Translations under genes and position numbers: made by a program
From: an uncultured Bacilli bacterium
Lineage (GTDB): Bacteria; Bacillota_I; Bacilli_A; RF39; UBA660
Length of the DNA stretch: 64,000 nucleotides
Direction of reading: 5' to 3'
Assembly (NCBI GenBank): GCA_934129885.1
Contig: CAKOWU010000003.1
Location: forward strand, 1 to 64,000
The notes under the pieces: model-generated
Databases searched by the model: none
What the model was told of the DNA's origin: nothing
What the model saw: the letters and a program-made list of their open reading frames with translations, nothing else
Shown here: positions 25,985-34,897 of the stretch, piece after piece
How the letters are laid out: each line of letters opens with the position of its first letter
Numbering within the stretch: position 1 is the first letter of the stretch

Positions 25985-26255
25985 TTAATCACCGACTTAA
26001 TTATAATTAAAAGATACAAAAAAAGCAAGACAGAGTAGGTTTCAAATACTAATTGTAGTTTTAAATTTTATAAAAAACATTAAGTAATCTTCTAAATATT
26101 GAACTACACTTTGAGTGGCTCTTTTGTTATTGATTTATTTTCTAACAGGCTAAAGTACTTTTGGTGTAGTTAAACTATTTTGTAAATTTTTGTATATGTT
26201 GGTGCTTGCGAAAAGAAAATAATTTTATTATAATTATAGTACGAGGTGATGGATG

Positions 26256-28010
26256 ATGCAGGAAAAGTTAAATTTGGTACCACATTTACCAGGCTGTTAT
26301 TTAATGAAAAATGATGTAGGTACTATTATATATGTTGGTAAGGCTAAAGATTTAAGAAATAGGCTTAATTCTTATTTTCATTCATCACATACGGGTAAAA
26401 CGGCTAAACTGGTAAGCGAAATTAATGATTTTGAATATATTGTGGTATCTTCTGAAACGGAGTCTTTAATACTAGAAATCAATCTAATAAAAAAGCATGA
26501 TCCTAAATATAACATTCTACTTAGGGACGATAAGACTTATCCATATATTGAACTTACTAATGAGAAAGTACCTAGGCTTAGCGTTGTAAGAAAACCACAC
26601 CTAAAGAAGGATAAAACCAATTTATTTGGTCCATACCCGAATGTTGTTGCGGCTAGAAATACCGTAAACTTATTAAATAGAATATATCCACTTCGTAAAT
26701 GCCGTACATACGCTAAAAGACCTTGTTTATATTATCATATTGGGCAGTGTTTGGGGTATTGTACAAATGATGTTGAGAAAGATGTTATAGACGATATGCG
26801 CAGTGAGATACTTAAATTTCTAAGAGGCGATCATAAAAATGTTACGGATAAGATAAAGGATGAAATTAGTATTTTAAGTGAAAAAATGAATTATGAAAAG
26901 GCTCTTGAATTAAAGGGATTACTTGAATATATTGATATTACTTTGACTAAACAAAAAATTGAACTTGGTGATTCTACAGATAGAGATGTTTTTGGTTTTT
27001 ATAATGATGATAATTATTTGAGTATTTTCGTTTTCTTTATTAGAGGTTCAAAAATACAAGGACATCACCATAATATTATTCCACTCATTGATGAACCTGC
27101 TGAGGAGTTAACTAGGTATATCGCAAAATTTTATAATAATAAGGTATTACCTAAGGAGATACTGGTGCCTGATTGTGTTTCGGCGGATTTGCTCGAAGAT
27201 TATTTAAAAATTAGTGTTAAAATACCTATTAAAGGTGTTAAGAAAAAGATTATAGATATGGCAAATAGTAATGCTGAAAGAGAACTTTCTAATAAAATTA
27301 TTTTACTTAATAAAGATGAAGAGAGAACATCTAAGGCTAATGATGAGTTAAGGTGTTTGCTTGGAATGGAGAGGCTTGACAGAATTGAGATATTTGATAA
27401 TGCTCATTTATTTGGAACATATAATGTTTCTGGGATGGTTGTTTTTATAGATGGTAGACCCGCTAAAAATGAATATAGAAAGTTTAAAATATCTAATGAT
27501 ACTAATGATGATTATGGTACTATGAGAGAGGTTATATATCGCAGATATTTTAGGGTGCTTAAAGATGGCTTAGTAAGACCTGATTTAATTATTGTAGATG
27601 GTGGCATAGGACAAATACATGCTGCGAAAGAAGTGCTCGACAGTTTAAATATGAATATAAAATTAGTGGGGCTTAAAAAGGATGATAAGCATGCAACTGA
27701 TGCTTTACTTACCATAGATAGTGTTATTCCTATTGAAAAAAGAAGTAATTTATTTCATTATTTAGAAAGAATGCAGGATGAAGTTCATAATTTTACTATT
27801 AGTTATCATAAGAATATTAGAAGTAAAGGCGCAATGGCGAGTGTTTTAGATACTATTCCCGGTATAGGGAAGAAAAGAAAAAAAGAATTACTTAAGAAAT
27901 ACAAGACTATTCCTAATATAAAAGAGGCTAATATAAATGAACTTAAAACTATTTTACCTGAAAATATTGCGAGGGAGTTACTTGATAATTTGAATAAGGA
28001 GGACATATGA
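26256..28010 (+). CDS. uvrC: excinuclease ABC subunit C
   Basis: 584 residues, the UvrC length. N-terminal GIY-YIG nuclease (LPGCYLMKN, IIYVGKAKDLRNR), a Cys cluster (CRTYAKRPCLYYHIGQCLGYC), a UvrB-interacting UVR segment (EKMNYEKALELKGLLEYI), the RNase H-like nuclease (EIFDNAHLFGT, IIVDGGIGQI), and C-terminal HhH motifs (IPGIGKKRKKELLKKY). It makes the dual incisions in nucleotide excision repair. ATG 26256 fits the AGGTG spacing better than the adjacent ATG 26253. uvrA and uvrB are not in the window. Its stop overlaps the lipoprotein start. Confidence 0.96.
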   Translation: MQEKLNLVPHLPGCYLMKNDVGTIIYVGKAKDLRNRLNSYFHSSHTGKTAKLVSEINDFEYIVVSSETESLILEINLIKKHDPKYNILLRDDKTYPYIELTNEKVPRLSVVRKPHLKKDKTNLFGPYPNVVAARNTVNLLNRIYPLRKCRTYAKRPCLYYHIGQCLGYCTNDVEKDVIDDMRSEILKFLRGDHKNVTDKIKDEISILSEKMNYEKALELKGLLEYIDITLTKQKIELGDSTDRDVFGFYNDDNYLSIFVFFIRGSKIQGHHHNIIPLIDEPAEELTRYIAKFYNNKVLPKEILVPDCVSADLLEDYLKISVKIPIKGVKKKIIDMANSNAERELSNKIILLNKDEERTSKANDELRCLLGMERLDRIEIFDNAHLFGTYNVSGMVVFIDGRPAKNEYRKFKISNDTNDDYGTMREVIYRRYFRVLKDGLVRPDLIIVDGGIGQIHAAKEVLDSLNMNIKLVGLKKDDKHATDALLTIDSVIPIEKRSNLFHYLERMQDEVHNFTISYHKNIRSKGAMASVLDTIPGIGKKRKKELLKKYKTIPNIKEANINELKTILPENIARELLDNLNKEDI

Positions 28011-28279
28011 AAAAGATTATAATACCGGTTTTATTTTTAATGATGACAGGATGCGGAGCCGCTAGCGGGACTGAATATAAATGTACTATTGATGGGAAGG
28101 CTGCTACGGTTATGATGGATTCTGGGACTGTTACAAGTTATGTTATAGATGGCAAGAAGGTTTCTAAACAAGAAGTAGATGAGATAAATGGATTATATCT
28201 TACAGGCGCTACTAATAATGATGAGGGTTTAAATTTGTTAAATAAATATTTACAAAATAAAAATGGACATTGTGGGTAA
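28007..28279 (+). CDS. small lipoprotein, unknown function
   Basis: 90 residues. The signal sequence ends in a lipobox LMMTGC, so Cys16 should be acylated and cleaved by the LspA encoded at 13507. The mature part is short, with Cys pairs (YKCTIDG and a terminal HCG) that could form a disulphide, resembling compact DUF1307/YehR-like lipoproteins but not firmly assignable. It is coupled to uvrC by an ATGA overlap, a pairing that probably reflects transcription rather than function. Confidence 0.75.
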   Translation: MKKIIIPVLFLMMTGCGAASGTEYKCTIDGKAATVMMDSGTVTSYVIDGKKVSKQEVDEINGLYLTGATNNDEGLNLLNKYLQNKNGHCG

Positions 28280-28551
28280 AAATAGTTACAATTTTATAAA
28301 ATAAAAAGTATCATTGTTTGTTTAAATCAGCATACGACTATGGATTTAAAGAAACAGAAAAAGGAATTTAAGGTAATTATGAATATACTGTATTTGAAAA
28401 GATATTATAATTAATAAATAGTAATGGTATTTCAGGGGCTGTTACTTTTTGCTTGTTATATCTAAAAAATTCTTGTTCTTTTTTTGTGTAGTACTTTAAA
28501 AAATGAATAATTTATAATATAATGTATATGGACCTTTAAGGAGGCAAGAAT
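28280..28551 (+). other. intergenic stretch with possible gene remnants
   Basis: No intact gene. One frame near 28334-28412 reads YDYGFKETEKGI, stop, GNYEYTVFEKIL, stop, which looks like a decayed coding end. The stretch before comN carries a TATAAT-like element near 28515 and the AAGGAGG ribosome site of comN. Confidence 0.3.
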
Positions 28552-28830
28552 ATGATTGATGAATTTGAAAGTTTAGAACAGTTATACCAAAGATTACTTC
28601 CTGCTTTAAAATCAAAGGTATCTGAACTAAAAAGAAGTGGATATGATTATTTAACTACGGAGGATGTTTGGAATTATTTAAAAGAAAACAAATGGCTGCG
28701 TAGTGTTAATTTGTCACTTAATGAAATGGTTAGTGATATATTTACTTCAGATAATGATGTTATCGATGCATATTTTAAAAGTAAATTAAATAAAAGAAGT
28801 AGAAAGGTTTATTTTGAGGATGAGGAGTAG
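28552..28830 (+). CDS. comN: ComN-like post-transcriptional regulator
   Basis: 92 residues, helical and charged. The central part ALKSKVSELKRSGYDYLTTE and D-V-W-N-Y-L matches the ComN/YrzD family (post-transcriptional regulator domain), which in Bacillus affects comE mRNA and lies next to secDF. The same adjacency here (secDF starts three bases after the stop) supports the call. The start follows TTTAAGGAGGCAAGAAT. No competence genes are seen in the window. Confidence 0.75.
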   Translation: MIDEFESLEQLYQRLLPALKSKVSELKRSGYDYLTTEDVWNYLKENKWLRSVNLSLNEMVSDIFTSDNDVIDAYFKSKLNKRSRKVYFEDEE

Positions 28831-28833
28831 AAG

Positions 28834-31101
28834 ATGAAAAAATTAATTGGAAGTATAGTAATATCTATTGCGGTAGTAGTGGTTTCAATTGCTTTGCTTA
28901 TTCCAACTTTACAAAATGTTAAGTTAGGACTTGATTTGCAAGGTGGTTTTGAAGTTTTATACGATATTGAAGGTATTAATGGTGAAAAAGTAACTAGTGA
29001 TATGGTTACCGCAACATATAAAACACTGGTAAAAAGGATTGATGTATTAGGTGTTTTAGAGCCTGAAATTAGTATTGAGGGCGATAAAATAAGAGTTCAA
29101 CTTGCTGGTATTGATAATGCTGATGAGGCTAGGGAAGTGCTTAGTCAGACTGCAAGTTTAACATTTAGAGATACAGATGATAAGTTACTTATGACTAGCG
29201 ATGTTTTAAAAAGTGGTGCTGCAAAAGTATCGCAAGATGATAGTGGTAATTATGTAGTATCACTTGGGGTAAAAGATAAAGATGCTTTTTATAAATCAAC
29301 AAAAAAAGTTAGTCAAATGGATGATAATAGAATCGTTATATGGCTTGATTATAACGGAATGACTGATTCATTTAGTAAAGAAGAATCAAAATGTGGTTCT
29401 CTTAATGATTCTAGATGTATATCAGTCGCAACTGTTAGTCAAGGATTTAGTAGTGATGTAATTATACAAGGTAATTTTGAACAGGAAGAAGCCAAAAACC
29501 TCGTTGATTTAATTAATTCTGGTAGTATGCCTACTAAGTTAGTTGAAGTTTCTTCTAAAAGTGTAGATGCGTCATTTGGATCTAATTCACTTGAAAAAAC
29601 TGCGACTGCGGGCGTAGTTGGTATAATGCTTATTTGTTTATTCTTGATTATTGCTTATAGATTTTCAGGTCTTTTAACAAGTATTTGTATTTTGCTTTAT
29701 ACTGCACTTACATTCTTTATATTCTGGTTATTAGGTGGTACTCTTACTTTACCTGGTATTGCGGCAATGATTATTGGTGTAGGTATGGCCGTGGATTCTA
29801 ATGTTATTAATTTCTCTAGAATTAAAGATGAAATGTATGCTGGCAGGAGTGTTCCAAATGCTTTAAAAAATGGCAATAAGGAGTCATTTGGTACAATACT
29901 AGATGCAAATATTACAACGCTTATTACGGCTGTTATATTATTTATTTTCGGTCAAAGTAGTGTTAAAGGATTTGCGACCATGCTTATAATTAGTATTTTT
30001 GTAACCTTTGCAGTTATGGTATTCTTTAATAGATGGCTTATGAAAAAATTTGTTGAAACTGGTAAGTTTGATGATAAACCAAGTTTATTTATTGGAGTCA
30101 ATAAGAAAGATATTCCAAATATCAGTAAAGGGGAAAAGAGAACTAAATATTTCTATAAGAAATTAGACTTTGTAAAACTTAGAAAGTTCTTCTGGATATT
30201 AATTGCGATTATATGTGTTGTTGGCTGTTTGTTATTTGCAAAATCAGGTCTTAATTTAGGCGTGGACTTTAAAGGTGGAACTGTTATTGATATTAAGACT
30301 GATGAGAAATTAACAGAGACACAAGTTCAAAGAGATATGGATAAATTAAAATATGATATGTATTCTTTTGAAAAACAATCTGATGGTACATATGAAGTTA
30401 AAATAAGTGATACTTTATCAAAGAAAAAATCTATGAATACAGAAAAATATTTTGAAGAAAAATATGATGCATCTACTGATATTGGAGTTATATCTAATGT
30501 AGTAAAAAAAGAGCTTATTAAAAATGCAATTATATCTCTTGTTTTAGCGGCACTTGCTATTGTATTATATATTTCATTTAGATTTAAGTTCAATTATGGT
30601 ATTAGTTGTATTTGTGCAATATTGCTTAACGTATTTGTTACTATTGCGTTATTCTCTGCTTTTAGATTAGAGGTTGCGACAATATTTGTAGCGGCAATAC
30701 TTTCTATAATTGGATACTCAGTAAATGATATTATTATTACTTTCGATAGAATAAGAGAAAACGTTAAAAAAGACAAGAAGACTAAAACTAAAGAAGAGAT
30801 GGATTTGATTGTTAATACAAGTTTAAGAGAGATTTTAAACCGTAGTATTATTACAACGACAACAACATTAATTCCTGTTATCACTCTTATTTTACTTGGT
30901 TCTAACGATATATATGAATTTAATATCGCTTTACTTGCGGGACTTATTACAGGAACTCTTTCTTCATTATTCGTCGCAAGTCAAATATGGCTTGAAATGA
31001 GTAAACGTGATTTAAAGAACGGTAAAAAGAAATGTAAGAAAAAACAAACAGAATTTAAAGATGAAGTTGATGAACTAGAAATTAAGGGGATTAATTCTTA
31101 A
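28834..31101 (+). CDS. secDF: SecDF fused protein-export membrane protein
   Basis: 755 residues. SecD and SecF are fused, as in Bacillus. The SecD half starts with a membrane helix and L-G-L-D-L-Q-G-G, and the SecF half repeats GLNLGVDFKGGT near residue 470. Each half has a large external domain and six helices in total; GVGMAVDSNVIN and YSVNDIIITFDRIRE are the proton-pathway motifs. It uses the proton gradient to complete Sec export, relevant here to the many surface proteins. Linked to comN by a three-base gap. Confidence 0.96.
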   Translation: MKKLIGSIVISIAVVVVSIALLIPTLQNVKLGLDLQGGFEVLYDIEGINGEKVTSDMVTATYKTLVKRIDVLGVLEPEISIEGDKIRVQLAGIDNADEAREVLSQTASLTFRDTDDKLLMTSDVLKSGAAKVSQDDSGNYVVSLGVKDKDAFYKSTKKVSQMDDNRIVIWLDYNGMTDSFSKEESKCGSLNDSRCISVATVSQGFSSDVIIQGNFEQEEAKNLVDLINSGSMPTKLVEVSSKSVDASFGSNSLEKTATAGVVGIMLICLFLIIAYRFSGLLTSICILLYTALTFFIFWLLGGTLTLPGIAAMIIGVGMAVDSNVINFSRIKDEMYAGRSVPNALKNGNKESFGTILDANITTLITAVILFIFGQSSVKGFATMLIISIFVTFAVMVFFNRWLMKKFVETGKFDDKPSLFIGVNKKDIPNISKGEKRTKYFYKKLDFVKLRKFFWILIAIICVVGCLLFAKSGLNLGVDFKGGTVIDIKTDEKLTETQVQRDMDKLKYDMYSFEKQSDGTYEVKISDTLSKKKSMNTEKYFEEKYDASTDIGVISNVVKKELIKNAIISLVLAALAIVLYISFRFKFNYGISCICAILLNVFVTIALFSAFRLEVATIFVAAILSIIGYSVNDIIITFDRIRENVKKDKKTKTKEEMDLIVNTSLREILNRSIITTTTTLIPVITLILLGSNDIYEFNIALLAGLITGTLSSLFVASQIWLEMSKRDLKNGKKKCKKKQTEFKDEVDELEIKGINS

Positions 31102-31118
31102 AAAAGAGGTGAACTTTA

Positions 31119-33278
31119 GTGAGTAAACGTATAATATGTGATAATTTTGACATATTAAATAAAAAAGTTAAAACTTATATAACTGATCCAAAAGATTTAG
31201 AATTAATTGAAAAAGCTTATAATTATGCTTTTGATAAGCATTTTGGACAGAAGAGACTTACGGGTGAGGATTATATAACTCATCCTCTTTCTGTCGCTTA
31301 TATTGTGACGGACATAGAGACTGATGCAAGTACCATTGCTGGGGCTTTGTTACATGACACCATTAGTATGTGTGATGTTGATAAGCAGGAGTTTAAAACA
31401 GAATTTGGTGAAGATATTTTATCTTTAGTAGAAGGATTCACTAAAATAAATAGACTTAATTTATCTGGCGATAGTGAAGCTGTTATTAATAACCAAAGGA
31501 AAATACTAGTGGGTCTTGCTGAAGATGTTAGAGTTATTATTTTAAAACTTGCGGATAGATTACATAATATGCGTACTTTATTTGTACTTGATGAAAAAAA
31601 GCAGAAAGAAACTGCTAAAGAGACGCTTGATATTTTAACGCCAATTGCCCATAGACTTGGTATGAATTCAATTAAGACAGAACTAGAAGAGTTATCATTA
31701 CGTTATTTAAAACCTGATGAATATTACGAAATTGCTGAAGAATTAAACGTTAGTAAAGCAGAACGTGATAAAAGTGTTGCTAAAATGATTGAAAGTGTAT
31801 CAGAGTTACTTAATAAGCATAATATTAAACATGAAATAAAGGGACGTTCTAAAAGCATTTATAGTATTTATAAAAAATTAGCCAAAGGTAAAAAGTTTAG
31901 TGAAATATATGATTTATTAGCTCTTAGAGTTTTTGTGGATACTGAAGAAGAATGCTATCAAGTTTTAGGTATTATACATTCTAAATTCAAACCTAAACCT
32001 AATAGATTTAAAGACTATATTGCTATGCCAAAAACTAATATGTACCGTTCTTTGCACACAACTGTTTTTGGAGTGGATGGCGAGTTATATGAAATTCAGA
32101 TAAGAACTTATGAGATGGATAGAGTTGCTGAAAATGGTATCGCATCGCACTGGTCTTATAAAGAACATGGCAGTGGTAAAGTTGCTATTCAAAGTGATAT
32201 GGAGCAAAAATTACAGTTTTTTAAATCAATAATGGAACTAAAAAAGACGGAAGCCAATAGTGATGATTTAGTGCAGGCTTTGCAAGAGGATATTTTAAAG
32301 AAAACAATATATGTTTTTACTCCTCTAGGAGATGTTATTGAGCTTCCTAGTGGTTCTACACCGATTGACTTTGCTTATAAAGTTCATACAAAAGTTGGAG
32401 ATTCAATGACAGGTGCTGTGGTTAATTCGGTTATGGTGCCACTTGATTATGAACTTAAAAGCGATGATGTAGTTAAGATTATTACTAGTAATAATTCTAG
32501 TGGCCCAAATAGAGAGTGGCTTAGTCTTGTTAAAACAACGCAAGCCCGTAATAAAATTAAAAACTTTTTTAACAAGCAAGATAAAGATGAAAATATTAAA
32601 AATGGCGAGGCTATTTTAAATAAAGAGTTAAAAAAACGTAAAATTAGTAATGCTGAATTTGAAGATAATATCGATAAAATTTTAAGTAAAATTAAACTTG
32701 GTACAAAAACAGAAATATATTCTAATTTAGGTAGTGGTAAACTTAGCATAGATACAGTGTTTGAGGCTATATATAAAGAAGAAGTCACAAAAGAAGAAAA
32801 GATACTTGAAAAGGCTGAAAAACTGGGTGCAAAGGTTACTGACAAAAAGAGTGCTATTACAGTAGATGGTGCCAGTGATATCAAAGTAAATATAGCGTCA
32901 TGTTGTAATCCTGTTTATGGGGATACTATAACTGGTTATATTACAAAAGGTAGTGGCGTTTCTGTTCATAGAACAATGTGTCCTAATATATCAAATGTTA
33001 GTGAACGATTAATTAGTGTATCTTGGAATGAGACTGATGATAAGTATTTAACCAATATTATTATTTATTTTGATTTTGATAAAAATGTACTTTTGAATGT
33101 AGTTACAAAGGCTACTAATGACGATATTGGTGTTTTAAATGTTATTACCACTAAAAATAGTAATGGTAATAGTATAGAAATGAGTGTTTTAGTTAAAAAT
33201 AAAACTGAACTTTCTAAATTTATGAATGGCATTAGAATGATACCTGGTGTAAGCGGAGTAGAGAGGCTTATTAAATAA
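31119..33278 (+). CDS. rel: RelA/SpoT-family (p)ppGpp protein with damaged hydrolase motif
   Basis: 719 residues: hydrolase-like HD domain, synthetase, TGS (YVFTPLGDVIELPSG), zinc-finger (SCCNPVYGD) and C-terminal ACT. The synthetase looks intact: GRSKSIYSIYKK, YDLLALRV, RFKDYIA and EIQIRT. In the HD domain H55, H79 and D80 are present, but the catalytic Glu-Asp pair of the usual HDxxEDT is replaced (HDTISMC, residues 79-85). Known hydrolases need that pair, so (p)ppGpp breakdown is probably lost or weak; this is inference. The start is GTG after AGAGGTG. The dtd start codon overlaps the stop by one base. Confidence 0.93.
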   Translation: MSKRIICDNFDILNKKVKTYITDPKDLELIEKAYNYAFDKHFGQKRLTGEDYITHPLSVAYIVTDIETDASTIAGALLHDTISMCDVDKQEFKTEFGEDILSLVEGFTKINRLNLSGDSEAVINNQRKILVGLAEDVRVIILKLADRLHNMRTLFVLDEKKQKETAKETLDILTPIAHRLGMNSIKTELEELSLRYLKPDEYYEIAEELNVSKAERDKSVAKMIESVSELLNKHNIKHEIKGRSKSIYSIYKKLAKGKKFSEIYDLLALRVFVDTEEECYQVLGIIHSKFKPKPNRFKDYIAMPKTNMYRSLHTTVFGVDGELYEIQIRTYEMDRVAENGIASHWSYKEHGSGKVAIQSDMEQKLQFFKSIMELKKTEANSDDLVQALQEDILKKTIYVFTPLGDVIELPSGSTPIDFAYKVHTKVGDSMTGAVVNSVMVPLDYELKSDDVVKIITSNNSSGPNREWLSLVKTTQARNKIKNFFNKQDKDENIKNGEAILNKELKKRKISNAEFEDNIDKILSKIKLGTKTEIYSNLGSGKLSIDTVFEAIYKEEVTKEEKILEKAEKLGAKVTDKKSAITVDGASDIKVNIASCCNPVYGDTITGYITKGSGVSVHRTMCPNISNVSERLISVSWNETDDKYLTNIIIYFDFDKNVLLNVVTKATNDDIGVLNVITTKNSNGNSIEMSVLVKNKTELSKFMNGIRMIPGVSGVERLIK

Positions 33279-33712
33279 TGCGGGTTATTTTACAAAGAGC
33301 AAAACAGTCATCTGTATCATTTAATGGAAAAACTAATAAGATTGACTTTGGTTTGGTTGTCCTTGTTGGTTTCACGGAAGGAGACAGTATAGAGGATATC
33401 GATTATATGGTTCGTAAAATTATTAATATGCGTATTTTTGATGATGAAAATCATATAATGAATAAATCCATTCTAGATGTTTCTGGAAGTATACTTAGTA
33501 TTTCTCAGTTTACTTTGTATGCAGATTGCCATAAAGGAAATAGGCCAAGTTATAAAAAAGCATTAAATGGTTCTGATGCCCATATACTTTATGATTTATT
33601 TAATAAGAAATTAAAAGAATATGTATATACGGAGGAAGGTTTTTTTGGAGAAGATATGCTTGTTTCTATCCAAAATGATGGACCGGTTACTATTGCTTTG
33701 GAAAGTAGGTAA
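33278..33712 (+). CDS. dtd: D-aminoacyl-tRNA deacylase
   Basis: 144 residues, the normal DTD length. Family motifs: SQFTLYAD (active-site SQFTL) and NDGPVTIAL (cross-subunit NxGPVT loop). It removes D-amino acids from mischarged tRNAs. The rel-dtd pairing is common in Bacillota. The start overlaps the rel stop by one base (TAATG). Confidence 0.94.
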   Translation: MRVILQRAKQSSVSFNGKTNKIDFGLVVLVGFTEGDSIEDIDYMVRKIINMRIFDDENHIMNKSILDVSGSILSISQFTLYADCHKGNRPSYKKALNGSDAHILYDLFNKKLKEYVYTEEGFFGEDMLVSIQNDGPVTIALESR

Positions 33713-33715
33713 TTT

Positions 33716-34753
33716 ATGAACTATAAACTACTTAATATATCGATTTTTGCTTTTATTATTTATTTAATTTATACGACTAGAGAATTTTGGATTAAGGTAG
33801 TAAGTTTGCTGTGGCAGATGTTATTACCTTTTTTTATTGCTTTTGCTTTAGCGTATGCGATAAGTCCTATTGTAAATAAACTTAAAAATAATGGTATTCC
33901 TAAAGGACTTGCTATTGTGCTTGTTATAGGTTTTATACTTCTTTTATTTGGATTTATGGTTTATTTAACTATTCCTATATTGTTTAGTCAGATAGGGGAT
34001 ATATATGATGGCGTTCTTTCGTTTTTCAAGGAAATTAGTTTAAAATATAATATTGAGTTTAGTACAATTAGTGATGAGATATCTTCTGTATATGAAAATT
34101 TTATTGATAATATTACTAAATATATATCAGATGGAATGATAGATATAATTGGAGTTTCTATTGGCATTGTATCTAAAATATTTATTGTCTTTGCACTTAC
34201 TATTTACTTTTTAATTGATATGGATAAAATAAAAAAAAGTATTCATGATTTATTTAAATATAATAAAAAAACTTATAATTATTTAAGAAAATTAGATGAG
34301 GCTTTAAATAAATATTTATCTGGATTTATTATTATTATTTTTATTTCATTTTTTGAGTATACAATTATTTATTTTATAATTGGGCATCCCAATTACTTGC
34401 TACTGGGGTTTCTAGCCGCTCTTGGCAATTTAATTCCTTACTTTGGTGGTATTATAACGAATGCTATTGCGATGATTACGGCTTTTGTCATAAGTCCTAA
34501 ACTTTTTATAAGAACAGTTATTACCTTTTTAATTTTCTCAAGTATTGACGGGTACCTTATCAACCCTCTTGTGTATGGTAAAAGTAATAAACTTCATCCT
34601 ATCATAATTATTGGTTCGATATTTATCTTTGGTATTTTATTTGGTATATGGGGTATTGTTTTGGCACTTCCTATGTCTATTGTTTTACTTGTTACTTTTA
34701 GTTATTTTAAAGATGATATTATAAAATTTGTTTTTAAAGGGGATAAAAGGTAG
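33716..34753 (+). CDS. AI-2E family transporter/permease
   Basis: 345 residues with about eight hydrophobic segments in the family's arrangement: three N-terminal helices, a loop (residues ~95-150), then a long helical block containing LAALGNLIPYFGGI (the AI-2E family signature) and PLVYGKSNKLHP. Members move diverse small molecules or ions, and the name does not prove autoinducer transport. It lies three bases after dtd and probably ends the rel-dtd transcript. Confidence 0.85.
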   Translation: MNYKLLNISIFAFIIYLIYTTREFWIKVVSLLWQMLLPFFIAFALAYAISPIVNKLKNNGIPKGLAIVLVIGFILLLFGFMVYLTIPILFSQIGDIYDGVLSFFKEISLKYNIEFSTISDEISSVYENFIDNITKYISDGMIDIIGVSIGIVSKIFIVFALTIYFLIDMDKIKKSIHDLFKYNKKTYNYLRKLDEALNKYLSGFIIIIFISFFEYTIIYFIIGHPNYLLLGFLAALGNLIPYFGGIITNAIAMITAFVISPKLFIRTVITFLIFSSIDGYLINPLVYGKSNKLHPIIIIGSIFIFGILFGIWGIVLALPMSIVLLVTFSYFKDDIIKFVFKGDKR

Positions 34754-34812
34754 AAAGTGATAAGGTATTTTTAAGTTTTTGTGTAGCCCCTAAAAAAATA
34801 AAGAATTATAAT

Positions 34813-34841
34813 TTGACAAGATTAACTTTTTGTGGTAGTAT
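34813..34841 (+). promoter_or_regulatory. sigma-A-type promoter for the first thioester adhesin
   Basis: TTGACA (34813-34818), a 17 bp spacer and TAGTAT (34836-34841). The same TTGACA-17-TAGTAT layout precedes the operon at 37645. Confidence 0.75.
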
Positions 34842-34897
34842 AGCGGGCATAAACAACGAGATTAGTGAAAAAATGCATTCAAAGGGGGATGAAAATT

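Noticed and set aside
26036..26250. CRISPR- or tracr-like sequence upstream of uvrC (GTTTCAAATACTAATTGTAG, TTGTAGTTAAAC-like strings)
   Set aside because: No repeated unit of constant length and no cas gene in the window; similarity is limited to AT-rich words.
33716..34753. Naming the permease a quorum-sensing AI-2 exporter
   Set aside because: Only general AI-2E family motifs are visible; many members transport other compounds.
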